The notes below the pieces were generated by a model. The model did not search any database, was not told the origin of the DNA, and saw nothing but the letters and a program-made list of their open reading frames with translations. From Pseudanabaena frigida (GTDB lineage: Bacteria; Cyanobacteriota; Cyanobacteriia; Pseudanabaenales; Pseudanabaenaceae), in assembly GCA_003242085.1 (NCBI GenBank), contig QBML01000020.1:1-64000 (forward strand): 64,000 nucleotides of DNA, given 5' to 3'. Shown here in pieces: positions 1-7,655 of this stretch. The position numbers and the translations under genes were made by a program. The stretch's first letter is position 1; every line of letters begins with the position of its first letter.

Positions 1-31
1 AGGATGGGCGGCGCGAAGCGCCGCCCATCCT
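1..31. repeat. Perfect inverted repeat with GAA triloop
   Basis: Two 14-base perfect arms (starting AGGATGGGCGG) flank a GAA loop, giving the apex GCGAAGC. It is the first of a recurring family of intergenic hairpins in this window. It could act as a bidirectional terminator for a gene ending to the left of the window, but no T-run follows closely. Confidence 0.75.
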
Positions 32-100
32 ATCCTCTCTAGTTTGTATTAATTTTATCGTCAGTTTGACAATGTTCTATTTAAAACATTAAAAGCTGTG

Positions 101-153
101 GGTTTCGACTTCGTTCAGCCATCAGTGTACGCTGGCTGAGCGAAGTCAAAGCC
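101..153. repeat. GGCTTCGACT/AGCCA inverted repeat, copy 1
   Basis: Left arm 101-121 and right arm 133-153 pair imperfectly around an 11-base spacer. The sequence belongs to the family seen again near 7555, 8422, 15120, 22703 and 58033. It lies upstream of the LysR gene, outside any reading frame. Confidence 0.75.
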
Positions 154-187
154 TAATTCCAATCTAATATATTTCAGATCGAATTGC

Positions 188-214
188 CAAATAACGTAAA
201 ATCAACGTTATTTG
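188..214. promoter_or_regulatory. Inverted repeat upstream of LysR gene, candidate operator
   Basis: CAAATAACGT and ACGTTATTTG are exact reverse complements separated by seven bases, ending about 52 bases before the LysR start codon. It contains the T-N11-A arrangement typical of LysR-family sites. Its role in autoregulation, or in control of a divergent gene to the left, is inferred. Confidence 0.55.
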
Positions 215-266
215 AACGTACTGTAAGATGAATTTTGATCGATCTATTTAAGATTTTAGAGATTGA

Positions 267-1178
267 ATGACGCTCGAACAATTACGGATTTTCCTTGCAG
301 TTGCCGAACATTTACATTTCACCCGTGCTTCTGAAGAGCTATATATTACTCAACCTGCAGTTAGTGCTGCCGTTCAGAGTTTAGAAGCAGGGTATGGCGT
401 AAAACTTTTTCATCGCATTGGTCGCCACATTGAAATTACCGATGCAGGAATATTACTCCAAACTGAAGCTAAAGATATTCTCGATCGCATCAAACTGATG
501 GAGCGAGGTTTGCGTGAATTAAATGACTTGCAGCGTGGTGAACTAAAGCTGGGTACGAGTCTCACTATTGGCAATTATTGGCTACCCGCAAAAATCAGCC
601 AATTTCAGGAACTATATCCAAATATTTCGATTAAATGTACGCTCGCCAATACCGAGGAAATTTGTGATGGAACGGCGGCAGGTTTATTCGATTTAGGTTT
701 GATTGAAGCTGATGTTAAGCCCTCATTACAAAAAAACTTAGACCAAGAAGAAATTGGTCGCGATCGCCTATTGATTGTTGTTGGAGAAATGCATCCTTGG
801 TACGATATTCCAGAAATAACCTTAGACGATCTAGCTAAGACTGCATGGGTGATGCGCGAATCAGGATCGGGAACGCAGCAAGTATTTGAGCAAGCTTTGC
901 AAAGTTGGGGTGTTAATCCAGCCGATCTAGAAATTATGTTAGTTCTGAGCAGTGGCGAAATGGTGAAAGCAGCATTAGAAAGTAGTGTACGCGCAGCAGC
1001 AATTTCCGAACTAATGGTACAAAAAGAATTTCAACTCGGAACCCTACGCGCAGTTAAGGTTTTGGATAGCGATCGTCTTACGTCTTTAGAGATTACCCGC
1101 CCATTTCTCAAACTCACCCATAACAAGCGTTTTCAAACGCGCATAGCCAAAGTATTTGGCGAGATTCTCCTTCAGTAA
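267..1178 (+). CDS. LysR-family transcriptional regulator
   Basis: This 303-residue protein has the standard LysR layout. An N-terminal winged helix-turn-helix (about residues 1-60, with FTRASEELYITQPAVSAAVQ as recognition region) is followed by a linker helix and a periplasmic-binding-like effector domain (about 90-300). The length is normal for the family. The effector domain resembles the CysB/CysL/RbcR side of the family, but the sequence alone does not give the inducer. A near-perfect palindrome sits about 52 bases upstream and is the obvious candidate for its own operator. The gene is followed by a very long hairpin (1189-1251) that probably ends its transcript, so it appears monocistronic. 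The regulated target may lie to the left of the window. Confidence 0.9.
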   Translation: MTLEQLRIFLAVAEHLHFTRASEELYITQPAVSAAVQSLEAGYGVKLFHRIGRHIEITDAGILLQTEAKDILDRIKLMERGLRELNDLQRGELKLGTSLTIGNYWLPAKISQFQELYPNISIKCTLANTEEICDGTAAGLFDLGLIEADVKPSLQKNLDQEEIGRDRLLIVVGEMHPWYDIPEITLDDLAKTAWVMRESGSGTQQVFEQALQSWGVNPADLEIMLVLSSGEMVKAALESSVRAAAISELMVQKEFQLGTLRAVKVLDSDRLTSLEITRPFLKLTHNKRFQTRIAKVFGEILLQ

Positions 1179-1188
1179 AAATAATGTC

Positions 1189-1251
1189 GCCAATTGCATT
1201 AGAAGAAAAGGACATCGCTTTGCGATGTCCTTTTCTTCTAATGCAATTGGC
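1189..1251. repeat. 30-bp perfect inverted repeat with 3-base loop
   Basis: Arms 1189-1218 and 1222-1251 are exact reverse complements over 30 bases around TTT (AAA on the other strand), giving the apex GCAAAGC on the minus strand. It begins 11 bases after the LysR stop codon, so it could terminate or stabilise that mRNA. No T-run follows. It is the longest perfect member of the GC-NNN-GC hairpin family. Confidence 0.8.
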
Positions 1252-1382
1252 TAATGTCTTCTAGAGCACTTGACTTTGCACATCAGCTAAATTAATCTAC
1301 GGTACACCTATCAAGATAACGTAGATTAAATTCTTGAATTAAGGTTACGCATAACTTTAGTTCAAGGTCAAAAGGAATACTT

Positions 1383-2654
1383 ATGCTCAAAGATGCTCAA
1401 GGACTCGATGTAAGCACTGTTTCAGAATTAGCGATCGCCGCGATCGATATCTATATTGAGCAATGCCTATGCTATGGCAATCAAGCTGAGTCGAGCATCT
1501 TAGCGGCAGTTAACGCCGAGCCTCACTGTATTCTTGCCAATACCTACGCAGCCGCCTACTATCTCAGTCAAGAAAATGTAGCAGATGCACAAGAAGCAGT
1601 TTCTTATCTTCACAGGGCAAGAAATTATTTTACTCATGCAAATGAGCGTGAAAAATTACATTTTTTAGCGACGGAAGCATGGGCAAACAAGAGAATCGAT
1701 CGGGCGATCGCCTATTGCGAGGAAATTGTGGCTCGATATCCTCAAGATCTATTGGCAGTCCAGCAAGGACAATATCATTACTTTTACCAAGGCGATAAAT
1801 CGGGGCTGACTTGCATTGCGGGAACTGTTCTGAATGCTAATGCAGGCAATCATTATCTGATGGGAATGCTTGCCTTTGGACTAGAGCAAAGCGATCGCCT
1901 TGCCGAAGCCGAACGTCTAGCGCGCTTTGCCCTAGAAATTAATCGTGCCGATCCTTGGGCGCAGCACGCCGTAGCCCATGTCATGGAAACTCAGGGACGC
2001 TATCGAGAAGGAATTGCTTGGATGGAGAGTTTTGCCGATACTTGGGGAAATTGCAATTCCATGCTCTATACCCACAACTGGTGGCATGTTGCGCTTTTCT
2101 ATTTAGCAGATGGTGAAATTTCTAAAGTTCTATCAATCTACGATATCCATGTCTGGGGAAAGGCAGATAAGACATCGGCAAAGGATCAAGTTGGGGCGAT
2201 CTCTCTGCTAATGCGTCTAGAGCTAGTTGGTATTGATGTGGGCGATCGTTGGCAAGATCTATCGTTCTATCTACGCGATCGCGTCCACGAACACGCACTA
2301 CCATTTCAAGATCTCCACTACGTCTATGCTCTAGCTCGTGCTGATTATTTGCACTTAGTCACAGAGATGTTAGTTAGCATGACAAAATATTCTCAAAAGG
2401 TTCCGACTTGCTTACAGAAAACTTGGCAAGATGTTGCGCTTCCCGCCGCCAGAGGTGTAATCGCCCATTCCATCTATGACTGGAGAAAAACTGTTAAAGA
2501 GCTAAAACCAATTATTCATCGTCTTTCAGAAATTGGAGGTAGTAATGCACAGCGCAAATTATTTGAGCAAATTTACGAAGATGCAAATCAAAAACTAGCT
2601 ATTCAAATCACGAGCCGTAGCCATCTCGATTACCCTCATGCGATCGCCTCATAG
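1383..2654 (+). CDS. TTC38-like tetratricopeptide repeat protein
   Basis: A soluble 423-residue helical repeat protein. The stretch around residues 190-240 carries the signature of the tetratricopeptide repeat protein 38 family: DPWAQHAVAHVMETQGR followed about 30 residues later by THNWWHVALF. Upstream are TPR-like helices with alternating Ala, Leu and Tyr. There is no signal peptide or membrane segment. AAGGA is placed a suitable distance before the ATG. The 3' end overlaps the convergent PhnD-like gene by 19 bases. The biochemical role of bacterial TTC38 proteins is not established, and partners cannot be read from the context. Confidence 0.75.
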   Translation: MLKDAQGLDVSTVSELAIAAIDIYIEQCLCYGNQAESSILAAVNAEPHCILANTYAAAYYLSQENVADAQEAVSYLHRARNYFTHANEREKLHFLATEAWANKRIDRAIAYCEEIVARYPQDLLAVQQGQYHYFYQGDKSGLTCIAGTVLNANAGNHYLMGMLAFGLEQSDRLAEAERLARFALEINRADPWAQHAVAHVMETQGRYREGIAWMESFADTWGNCNSMLYTHNWWHVALFYLADGEISKVLSIYDIHVWGKADKTSAKDQVGAISLLMRLELVGIDVGDRWQDLSFYLRDRVHEHALPFQDLHYVYALARADYLHLVTEMLVSMTKYSQKVPTCLQKTWQDVALPAARGVIAHSIYDWRKTVKELKPIIHRLSEIGGSNAQRKLFEQIYEDANQKLAIQITSRSHLDYPHAIAS

Positions 2655-3451
2655 CCAACGCCAATCGCGGCATCATAGGCAATTGCGATCGGTTCGTAAT
2701 CAATAGCCGAAACCTCCACATAGTGACTAACTTGGGCTGAGGTCATTGCTGCTTGTAACTCTAAATCGGGGTTTAGTAAAACCTGACGTATCTGCTCGAT
2801 CGTATTCGTCTCTAATCGTGAAGACACTGCGATCGGTGGCATTGGCGAAGGAATCGACTCAATTATGCGGAAGGACTGCGAAAGTTCAGGATTTCTTCGC
2901 AATTCAGCTTCCATGACTATGCTATCGATCGCGGCACAGTCGGCTAATCCATTCGCAATCCATTGTAGCGATCGCTGATGAGAGCTAGATTGTTGAGCAG
3001 TTTCAAAAAATCTATGTTGAGAATAATCGAGATGATTTGCTTGTAAATATCGTAGCAAACGATAGCGCAACAGGTTATAACCACTGTTGGAACCTGTATC
3101 GTTGTAACAAAATCTCGTTCCTTTTAAGTCTGAAAATTTCTTGAGATTGCTAGCTGCATTAACAACAACATCTGCAAAATAGGTGGGCTGATTTTGATAG
3201 CGATCGCCTAACATTACAGGTGCAGCTAAAACTTGTAATGGAATCTTCGCAGTGCGATTGTGTCTAATTAACGGTAATCCACAGATAAATGACAGATCCC
3301 ACCCATCCTTCTGCAACAAAATATCTTCCAGTGGATTGCAATTAGCCTCAGTGATTGCCACTTCTAGATGGCACTGACGACCAATCACATCAATAATAGC
3401 TTTATAAAACCAGAATAAATTTGGAGATAAATAAGAAATAGCCTTGAGAAT
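2636..3451 (-). CDS. PhnD-like phosphate/phosphonate-type substrate-binding protein
   Basis: The protein belongs to the PhnD-like periplasmic-binding fold (PF12974). Visible hallmarks are DLSFICGLPLIRH, a PVMLGDRYQN segment, YFADVVVNAAS, FCYNDTGSNSGYN and ADCAAIDS. The ORF track starts at an internal GTG (3388), but family-like sequence continues in frame upstream (LKAISYLSPNLFWFYKAI). It ends just after a TGA, with no ATG, GTG or TTG available. ATT at 3449-3451 with GGGAG about seven bases upstream is the best start, giving 271 residues without a signal peptide. No permease or ATPase is adjacent, so a stand-alone role (sensor or binding protein) is as likely as transport. Confidence 0.8.
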   Translation of the reverse strand: MLKAISYLSPNLFWFYKAIIDVIGRQCHLEVAITEANCNPLEDILLQKDGWDLSFICGLPLIRHNRTAKIPLQVLAAPVMLGDRYQNQPTYFADVVVNAASNLKKFSDLKGTRFCYNDTGSNSGYNLLRYRLLRYLQANHLDYSQHRFFETAQQSSSHQRSLQWIANGLADCAAIDSIVMEAELRRNPELSQSFRIIESIPSPMPPIAVSSRLETNTIEQIRQVLLNPDLELQAAMTSAQVSHYVEVSAIDYEPIAIAYDAAIGVGYEAIA

Positions 3452-3490
3452 AAATCACTCCCAAAAAATCAAGAAAAAAGTGAGAAAAGA

Positions 3491-3919
3491 TTAATCAGGG
3501 ATCAGCATATTCATTTGTTCAAGCGGGGCGGCAAAAACATAATAGATAACGCCTGCACCAATCAATGTAATTGCCAGACTAAACAATACTACCCAGCGAT
3601 CGGGTGGGTCGAATGTATCAGCATCAATGTCGTGGCGAACAGCAAAATAATGATGAGTCGAGAGCCAAACCGTCAACATGCCAATGATGGCGAATGCTAA
3701 TCCTAACTTCCAACCATTACCAGGTGAAGCCTGCATCGGCGGACGTAAAATTCTTAGGCGCACCACAATCACTCCAACCCCTAGTAGAGCGATCGCCATT
3801 CGCATCCACGACAAATAAGTTCTTTCGTTAGCTAAATGATCGCGCACGCGGTTAGGATTTTTCTTTCCTAACAGGGCAGACTCTTCTAGATCTTTTTTCG
3901 GTTTAAATAATAGCTGCAT
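3491..3919 (-). CDS. DUF202/YidH-family inner-membrane protein
   Basis: From the internal ATG at 3919 this is a 142-residue protein with the DUF202 core: NPNRVRDHLANERTYLSWMRMAIALLGVG, then membrane segments at about residues 40-60, 75-95 and 115-135. The ERTYLSWMRMA motif is diagnostic. The longer ORF-track start at 4021 is rejected because its first codons lie inside the terminator hairpin at 3987-4032. DUF202 proteins are small membrane proteins without an agreed function. It lies just downstream of the exported protein and CadD genes, probably transcribed separately. Confidence 0.8.
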   Translation of the reverse strand: MQLLFKPKKDLEESALLGKKNPNRVRDHLANERTYLSWMRMAIALLGVGVIVVRLRILRPPMQASPGNGWKLGLAFAIIGMLTVWLSTHHYFAVRHDIDADTFDPPDRWVVLFSLAITLIGAGVIYYVFAAPLEQMNMLIPD

Positions 3920-3986
3920 TATTGGATTTCGGGATCTACGATATTTCTTGTTGAGCAAGTCTTTATTCTCCAGATTATATAGTAAA

Positions 3987-4032
3987 AAATCTCCTGTGCA
4001 AAAAGATGAGAATCCTTTCATACAGGAGATTT
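3987..4032 (-). terminator. Intrinsic terminator downstream of the exported protein gene
   Basis: Arms AAATCTCCTGT and ACAGGAGATTT (11 bp) flank a 24-base loop. On the minus strand the structure runs straight into TTTTTT. It starts 34 bases after the stop codon of the gene ending at 4066. Confidence 0.75.
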
Positions 4033-4065
4033 AGTTGATTTAAACTACACTTTTAAAGCGTGAAA

Positions 4066-4626
4066 TTAATCCAAAGGCGCTTGAGGTAGTTGAATAGCTG
4101 CTAGTGCTTCCGCATTCTCAGGGATAGCCCAATTTACTTCACCAGCTTTAAAAACTTTAGCAGCAGGAATATTCAGTTCCACAAGCCCAGTTTCAGGGCT
4201 AGAAGTGGCAACTAATTGAGTACCAGTTACCAGTTTTACCGCGACAGGCAAGCCATCATTATTTAAGCCCGTTGGCAAATAAATTCCTTGACAGTTCCAA
4301 TCTTCATTGGTGGTTTTACCGCTAGGCAATACATAGAGAGCATTGTCAAAGGTAGACTGATCGAGTTTAGACTTCTTGCCATAAACAACTAGGGGACTAG
4401 CAGTGAGATTACGACATTCGGCAAAGGAGTCACCTGTTTCGATGATGTATTTCTCAAATTGGAGCTTAGCAATTTCAGTAGGATCGGTTGCATTGGCCAG
4501 TTCTTCAGTAACAGCGATGTAGTCAGGATTGCTGGCTACAGGGGGCTTATTTGCGAAAGATGGTTGAGCGATCGCTAAATTAAACAGCATTACCAAAGCA
4601 ACAATTAGAATGTGAATCGTTTTCAT
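4066..4626 (-). CDS. Small exported protein of unknown function
   Basis: The start at 4626 gives a 186-residue precursor with a clear signal peptide (MKTIHILIVALVMLFNLAIA, likely cleaved after PSFA). The ORF-track start at 4725 would overlap the upstream CadD gene and bury the signal peptide. The mature part contains two cysteines (AECRNL and NWNCQG-like context) that could form a disulfide. No family is recognised. It follows the CadD-type gene by 46 bases on the same strand and precedes a terminator, so the two are probably co-transcribed. That suggests, without proving, a periplasmic partner for the transporter. Confidence 0.65.
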   Translation of the reverse strand: MKTIHILIVALVMLFNLAIAQPSFANKPPVASNPDYIAVTEELANATDPTEIAKLQFEKYIIETGDSFAECRNLTASPLVVYGKKSKLDQSTFDNALYVLPSGKTTNEDWNCQGIYLPTGLNNDGLPVAVKLVTGTQLVATSSPETGLVELNIPAAKVFKAGEVNWAIPENAEALAAIQLPQAPLD

Positions 4627-4672
4627 AGTTTTACTCTTGATATTTCTTATTTCTAGATTTTGCGGGTCAAGG

Positions 4673-5407
4673 CTAGGGTTGAGGGGAAAGGGGCTCTTCA
4701 GCATTGAGCGCGTTAAGTTCAGCAAGATTTCGACCGAGATTTAAGACAACTAATCCGCCAATTAGTAAGCTGAGAACTGCTAAACCACGATTTTCGAGGG
4801 TGTGGCTATCGATCATGATGAGAATACCTAAGCCAATTAATACAAAAGGAACTAGTAAATTTCCATAACGGGTGAGGGCATCAGCGATCGCAGGGACTTG
4901 GATCAATCGGTAGGCGGCATAACACCATACCCCCACCATTCCGAAGAACACACTCAGGATCACAAGCAAGCTTTCCCATGTAGCACTGGCAAAGAGGGGA
5001 ACATAAATTCCCACATTGTCGCCACCATTAGCAAAAGTGACAGCCGCTACGCTATAGACTTGGGGGGAAAGCAGGTTGGAAAACCAAGAATTTGTTCGCT
5101 CTGGTTGACTTTCTTCTGATTCGATTTCTTCAGTTTCAGGAATAAACAAGCGATTCAATCCAATGGCGATCGGCATAATTCCTAACATACCAATCCAGTC
5201 ACGAGGCATTAATAGTCCACCAAAATATCCAGACAAACTTGCCACCACCAGCGCTCCAAAACCGAGATACTGACCAAGCACAATATGCCGCTTGCGAAAT
5301 GTAGTACTTACTTGGGAGAAAAAGAGTAACAGAATAAGAACATCATCAAGGTTTGTGGCAGTAAAGGCTGTTAGAGCTGTGGGGATCGAAGTTAGTAGTG
5401 GATTCAT
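4673..5407 (-). CDS. CadD-family cation/cadmium resistance transporter
   Basis: A 244-residue integral membrane protein of the CadD family (PF03596, LysE-like fold). Paired motifs stand near the two halves: TATNLDDVLILLLFFSQ (about residues 17-33) and TFANGGDNVGIYVPLFA (about 123-139). Both carry acidic or polar residues within helices, as expected for metal-ion export. About six hydrophobic segments are visible, with an acidic cytoplasmic loop (IPETEEIESEE) between the halves. The C-terminus extends beyond the shorter plus-strand paralogues. The actual substrate is unknown; cadmium is a family label. Confidence 0.85.
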   Translation of the reverse strand: MNPLLTSIPTALTAFTATNLDDVLILLLFFSQVSTTFRKRHIVLGQYLGFGALVVASLSGYFGGLLMPRDWIGMLGIMPIAIGLNRLFIPETEEIESEESQPERTNSWFSNLLSPQVYSVAAVTFANGGDNVGIYVPLFASATWESLLVILSVFFGMVGVWCYAAYRLIQVPAIADALTRYGNLLVPFVLIGLGILIMIDSHTLENRGLAVLSLLIGGLVVLNLGRNLAELNALNAEEPLSPQP

Positions 5408-5730
5408 AGTGCTAATTAACGGAATTGTCTCGTTAAAATGATGGAATCTATGGGAATTGAAGTTAAATTCAAGCTTTGAGTTAGAGTTTTGTTGGGAATA
5501 TATTCAATATAGCGATCGCAATCAATAAAATCAAATATTGTTTCTTTTTAGAACAATAACTTTAAGTAATCAAAAAGTGATCAAAAAAGGTAAGTTCTTT
5601 CATCCTAATCAAATTCACATTCAATCGCAACGGCATTTTCTAAATCGAAAGCTCTTATTGGGGTCGCTTTTTAATTGACTGAAGTATTGCCAAATTTTGG
5701 GAAATGGAATAAGAACACAAATTCGTCTAC

Positions 5731-5838
5731 ATCAATAACCTAAAGTTATTGATTCGACAAGAAGCAATATTTGTTTTTATCGAAATGGGTTGATACTGTG
5801 AATTCAACAAATAAAGAAGTTGAAAGGAGAAAGAACTA
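5731..5838 (+). promoter_or_regulatory. Leader of first plus-strand CadD gene, repeated before the second
   Basis: The leader begins with the palindrome ATCAATAAC-N5-GTTATTGAT (5731-5753). It continues with ACAAGAAGCAATATTTGTTT and an AAGGAG ribosome site just before the ATG at 5841. A diverged copy with the same order of elements precedes the next paralogue, so the duplication included control sequence. No known riboswitch class was recognised. The rest of 5408-5730 is AT-rich with no supported gene. Confidence 0.5.
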
Positions 5839-5840
5839 AG

Positions 5841-6497
5841 ATGGAATGGTTATTCGGAACGATCGCAACAGGCATCGCAGTTGCAGTGGCAACAACCTCG
5901 GACGACAATCTATATCTCACATCATTCTTTGGGAAAGTAAGTCGTACTTTTCGCCCCCGCCACGTAGTAGTTGGAGAATTGCTTGGACTTACTGTGTTAG
6001 TTAGTATTAGTATGATTGGCTTTTTCGTGGGTTTGGCGATCCCTGATATGTGGATAGGGTTGCTTGGCATCCTACCAGTTATGATTGGGATCAATCAGTT
6101 AATGAGCAAAGAAGAAGATAGTGATGTTGCGGAAGAAGTTGATAAGCTACAGACAGAAGTTGGCAGACCTCGCATTAAGCAATCATTATGGTCAACGCTC
6201 CGCGATCCAAAAACCCACCGAGTCTCAGCCGTAACTATATCTAATGGTGGCAATAACCTTGGAGTCTATATACCTTTATTTGCAAGCAGCAGCTTACCAA
6301 GCCTTGGCGTTATTTTGAGCATGTGTTATGTGACGGTTAGCTTTTGGTGTTTCTGTTGCTACAACCTAACCCGTTTTCCTGGTATTTCAGTTATTGTTGC
6401 CCGTTATGGACGTAAAATCTGTCCTTTTGTTTTAATTTGGCTTGGTCTATCTATTCTTTTTAAAGCCCAGTCTTATCGGTTAATCCTACCTGTATAA
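5841..6497 (+). CDS. CadD-family transporter, tandem copy 1
   Basis: From the ATG at 5841 (AAGGAG ten bases upstream) this is a 218-residue CadD-type membrane protein. Motif one reads ATTSDDNLYLTSFFGKVSRTFRPRH; motif two reads TISNGGNNLGVYIPLFASSS. The ORF-track TTG start at 5820 overlaps the ribosome site and is not used. It is closely similar along its whole length to the next gene and more distant from the minus-strand CadD gene. The two lie head to tail, about 130 bases apart, a recent tandem duplication. Substitutions such as GGDN to GGNN relative to the minus-strand gene suggest a different ion preference, which is inference. Confidence 0.85.
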   Translation: MEWLFGTIATGIAVAVATTSDDNLYLTSFFGKVSRTFRPRHVVVGELLGLTVLVSISMIGFFVGLAIPDMWIGLLGILPVMIGINQLMSKEEDSDVAEEVDKLQTEVGRPRIKQSLWSTLRDPKTHRVSAVTISNGGNNLGVYIPLFASSSLPSLGVILSMCYVTVSFWCFCCYNLTRFPGISVIVARYGRKICPFVLIWLGLSILFKAQSYRLILPV

Positions 6498-6519
6498 AGT
6501 TTTTCACTTAATTATCATT

Positions 6520-6622
6520 AACTAATAACTTTTAGTTATCGTTTTAACAAGAAACAATATTTGTTTCTATTGGAAGGAGCAGATACTATCAATTCAATAA
6601 GTGAACTGAAAGGAGAGAACTC
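6520..6622 (+). promoter_or_regulatory. Leader of second plus-strand CadD gene, diverged duplicate
   Basis: It matches the 5731-5838 leader in order: an ATAACTTTTAGTTAT hairpin, then ACAAGAAACAATATTTGTTT, then a purine-rich AAGGAG before the ATG at 6626. Conservation of the hairpin through compensated changes hints at function, but the sample is only two copies. Confidence 0.5.
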
Positions 6623-6625
6623 ACG

Positions 6626-7285
6626 ATGAGTTGGTTAGAAGGAACGGTCGCAACAGGTATCGCAGTTGCAGTGGCAACAACCCTTGACGACAATATTTAT
6701 CTCACATCATTCTTCGGTAAAGTAAGTCGTACTTTCCGTCCCCGTCATGTGGTAGTTGGGGAATTTCTTGGATTTACTATACTAGTGGGCATTAGCATGA
6801 TTGGCTTTTTTGTCGGTCTAGTAGTTCCAGATATGTGGATCGGTTTACTTGGCTGTTTGCCGATCATTATTGGAATTAATCAATTAATAAGTAAAGAAGA
6901 CGATGGAAATGATGTCGTTGAAGAAGTAGAAAAAGTACAGACAGAAGTTGGTAGACCAAGAATTAAGCAATCATTATGGTCAACTGTACGGGATCCCAAG
7001 ACCCATCGCGTCACGGCTGTACATATCTCTAATGGCGGTAACAATATTGCAGTCTATGTCCCTTTATTTGCTAGCAGCAGTTTACCCAGTCTTGGCGTTA
7101 TTTTGACTATGTGTTACATGACCGTTGGGGTTTGGTGTTTTTGTTCTTATAGCCTAACCCGTTTCCCAGGTATTTCTACTCTTGTTGCTCGATATGGTCG
7201 CAAAATCTGCCCTCTTGTTTTGATTTATTTAGGACTCTCTATTCTTTTTAAAGCTCAGTCCTATCGCTTGATCTTCCCCGTCTAA
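6626..7285 (+). CDS. CadD-family transporter, tandem copy 2
   Basis: A 219-residue membrane protein, near-identical in layout to the preceding gene. It has ATTLDDNIYLTSFFGKVSRTFRPRH in the first half and HISNGGNNIAVYVPLFASSS in the second, plus the same acidic linker and the C-terminal ILFKAQSYRL. AAGGAG sits ten bases before the ATG. The gene is followed after a few bases by a 28-bp hairpin (7293-7351) that probably ends the transcript. With the minus-strand gene this gives three CadD members within 3 kb. Whether the tandem pair forms a heteromer or separately regulated isoforms cannot be told. Confidence 0.85.
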   Translation: MSWLEGTVATGIAVAVATTLDDNIYLTSFFGKVSRTFRPRHVVVGEFLGFTILVGISMIGFFVGLVVPDMWIGLLGCLPIIIGINQLISKEDDGNDVVEEVEKVQTEVGRPRIKQSLWSTVRDPKTHRVTAVHISNGGNNIAVYVPLFASSSLPSLGVILTMCYMTVGVWCFCSYSLTRFPGISTLVARYGRKICPLVLIYLGLSILFKAQSYRLIFPV

Positions 7286-7292
7286 ATTTAAA

Positions 7293-7351
7293 ACCAAACC
7301 CAAATAAATAAAGACAGTGCGAAGCACTGTCTTTATTTATTTGGGTTTGGT
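7293..7351. repeat. 28-bp perfect inverted repeat with GAA loop
   Basis: Arms 7293-7320 and 7324-7351 are exact complements and close on GCGAAGC. It starts eight bases after the second plus-strand CadD stop codon and likely acts as its transcript end. Confidence 0.8.
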
Positions 7352-7356
7352 CTAAG

Positions 7357-7504
7357 TAACGTCAGTTCGGGTTAAGCTTGCAAATTTTACAGGCACAGAA
7401 GTAAAAGCCTTGCTAAGCAAGGCTTTTACTTCTGCGCTTTGAGAGGGTGTTTGCGTAGCAAACACCCTCTCAAAGCGCGTTTCAAATTATCCCGAACTCG
7501 CGTT
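7357..7504. repeat. MITE-like composite: two hairpins inside terminal inverted repeats
   Basis: About 19-base imperfect terminal repeats (TAACG..AGTTCGGG.TAA on the left, its complement at 7487-7504) enclose two long hairpins. These are 7396-7434 (18-bp arms, TAA loop) and 7434-7478 (21-bp arms, GTA loop). The ORF-track entry 7439-7645 is only this structure read through. No transposase is present. Confidence 0.6.
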
Positions 7505-7554
7505 AAGTACAACCTGCATTGCTATAGCAGTTCTAAATCATTCCTAAGATTCAG

Positions 7555-7606
7555 GGCTTCGACTTCTCTCAGCCAAAGATTTACGCTGGCTGAGCCGAGT
7601 CGAAGC
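7555..7606. repeat. GGCTTCGACT/AGCCA inverted repeat, copy 2
   Basis: The left arm 7555-7575 pairs with 7587-7606. It lies between the MITE-like composite and the transglutaminase-like gene, outside coding sequence. Confidence 0.75.
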
Positions 7607-7655
7607 TATCTTTTGTGCAACTCTCTTTGGCGTTCATTGCTATAGCAATGAAAAT

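Noticed and set aside
5804-6094. 96-residue minus-strand ORF over the first plus-strand CadD gene
   Set aside because: Shadow of a coding region supported by motif conservation with its tandem copy.
7293-7478. Possible CRISPR-like array from three repeated structures
   Set aside because: The units are hairpins with different sequences, not direct repeats with unique spacers, and no cas gene is present.
7439-7645. 68-residue ORF on the plus strand
   Set aside because: It is made of inverted-repeat sequence (MITE-like composite and a GGCTTCGACT copy) read through, with no ribosome site.
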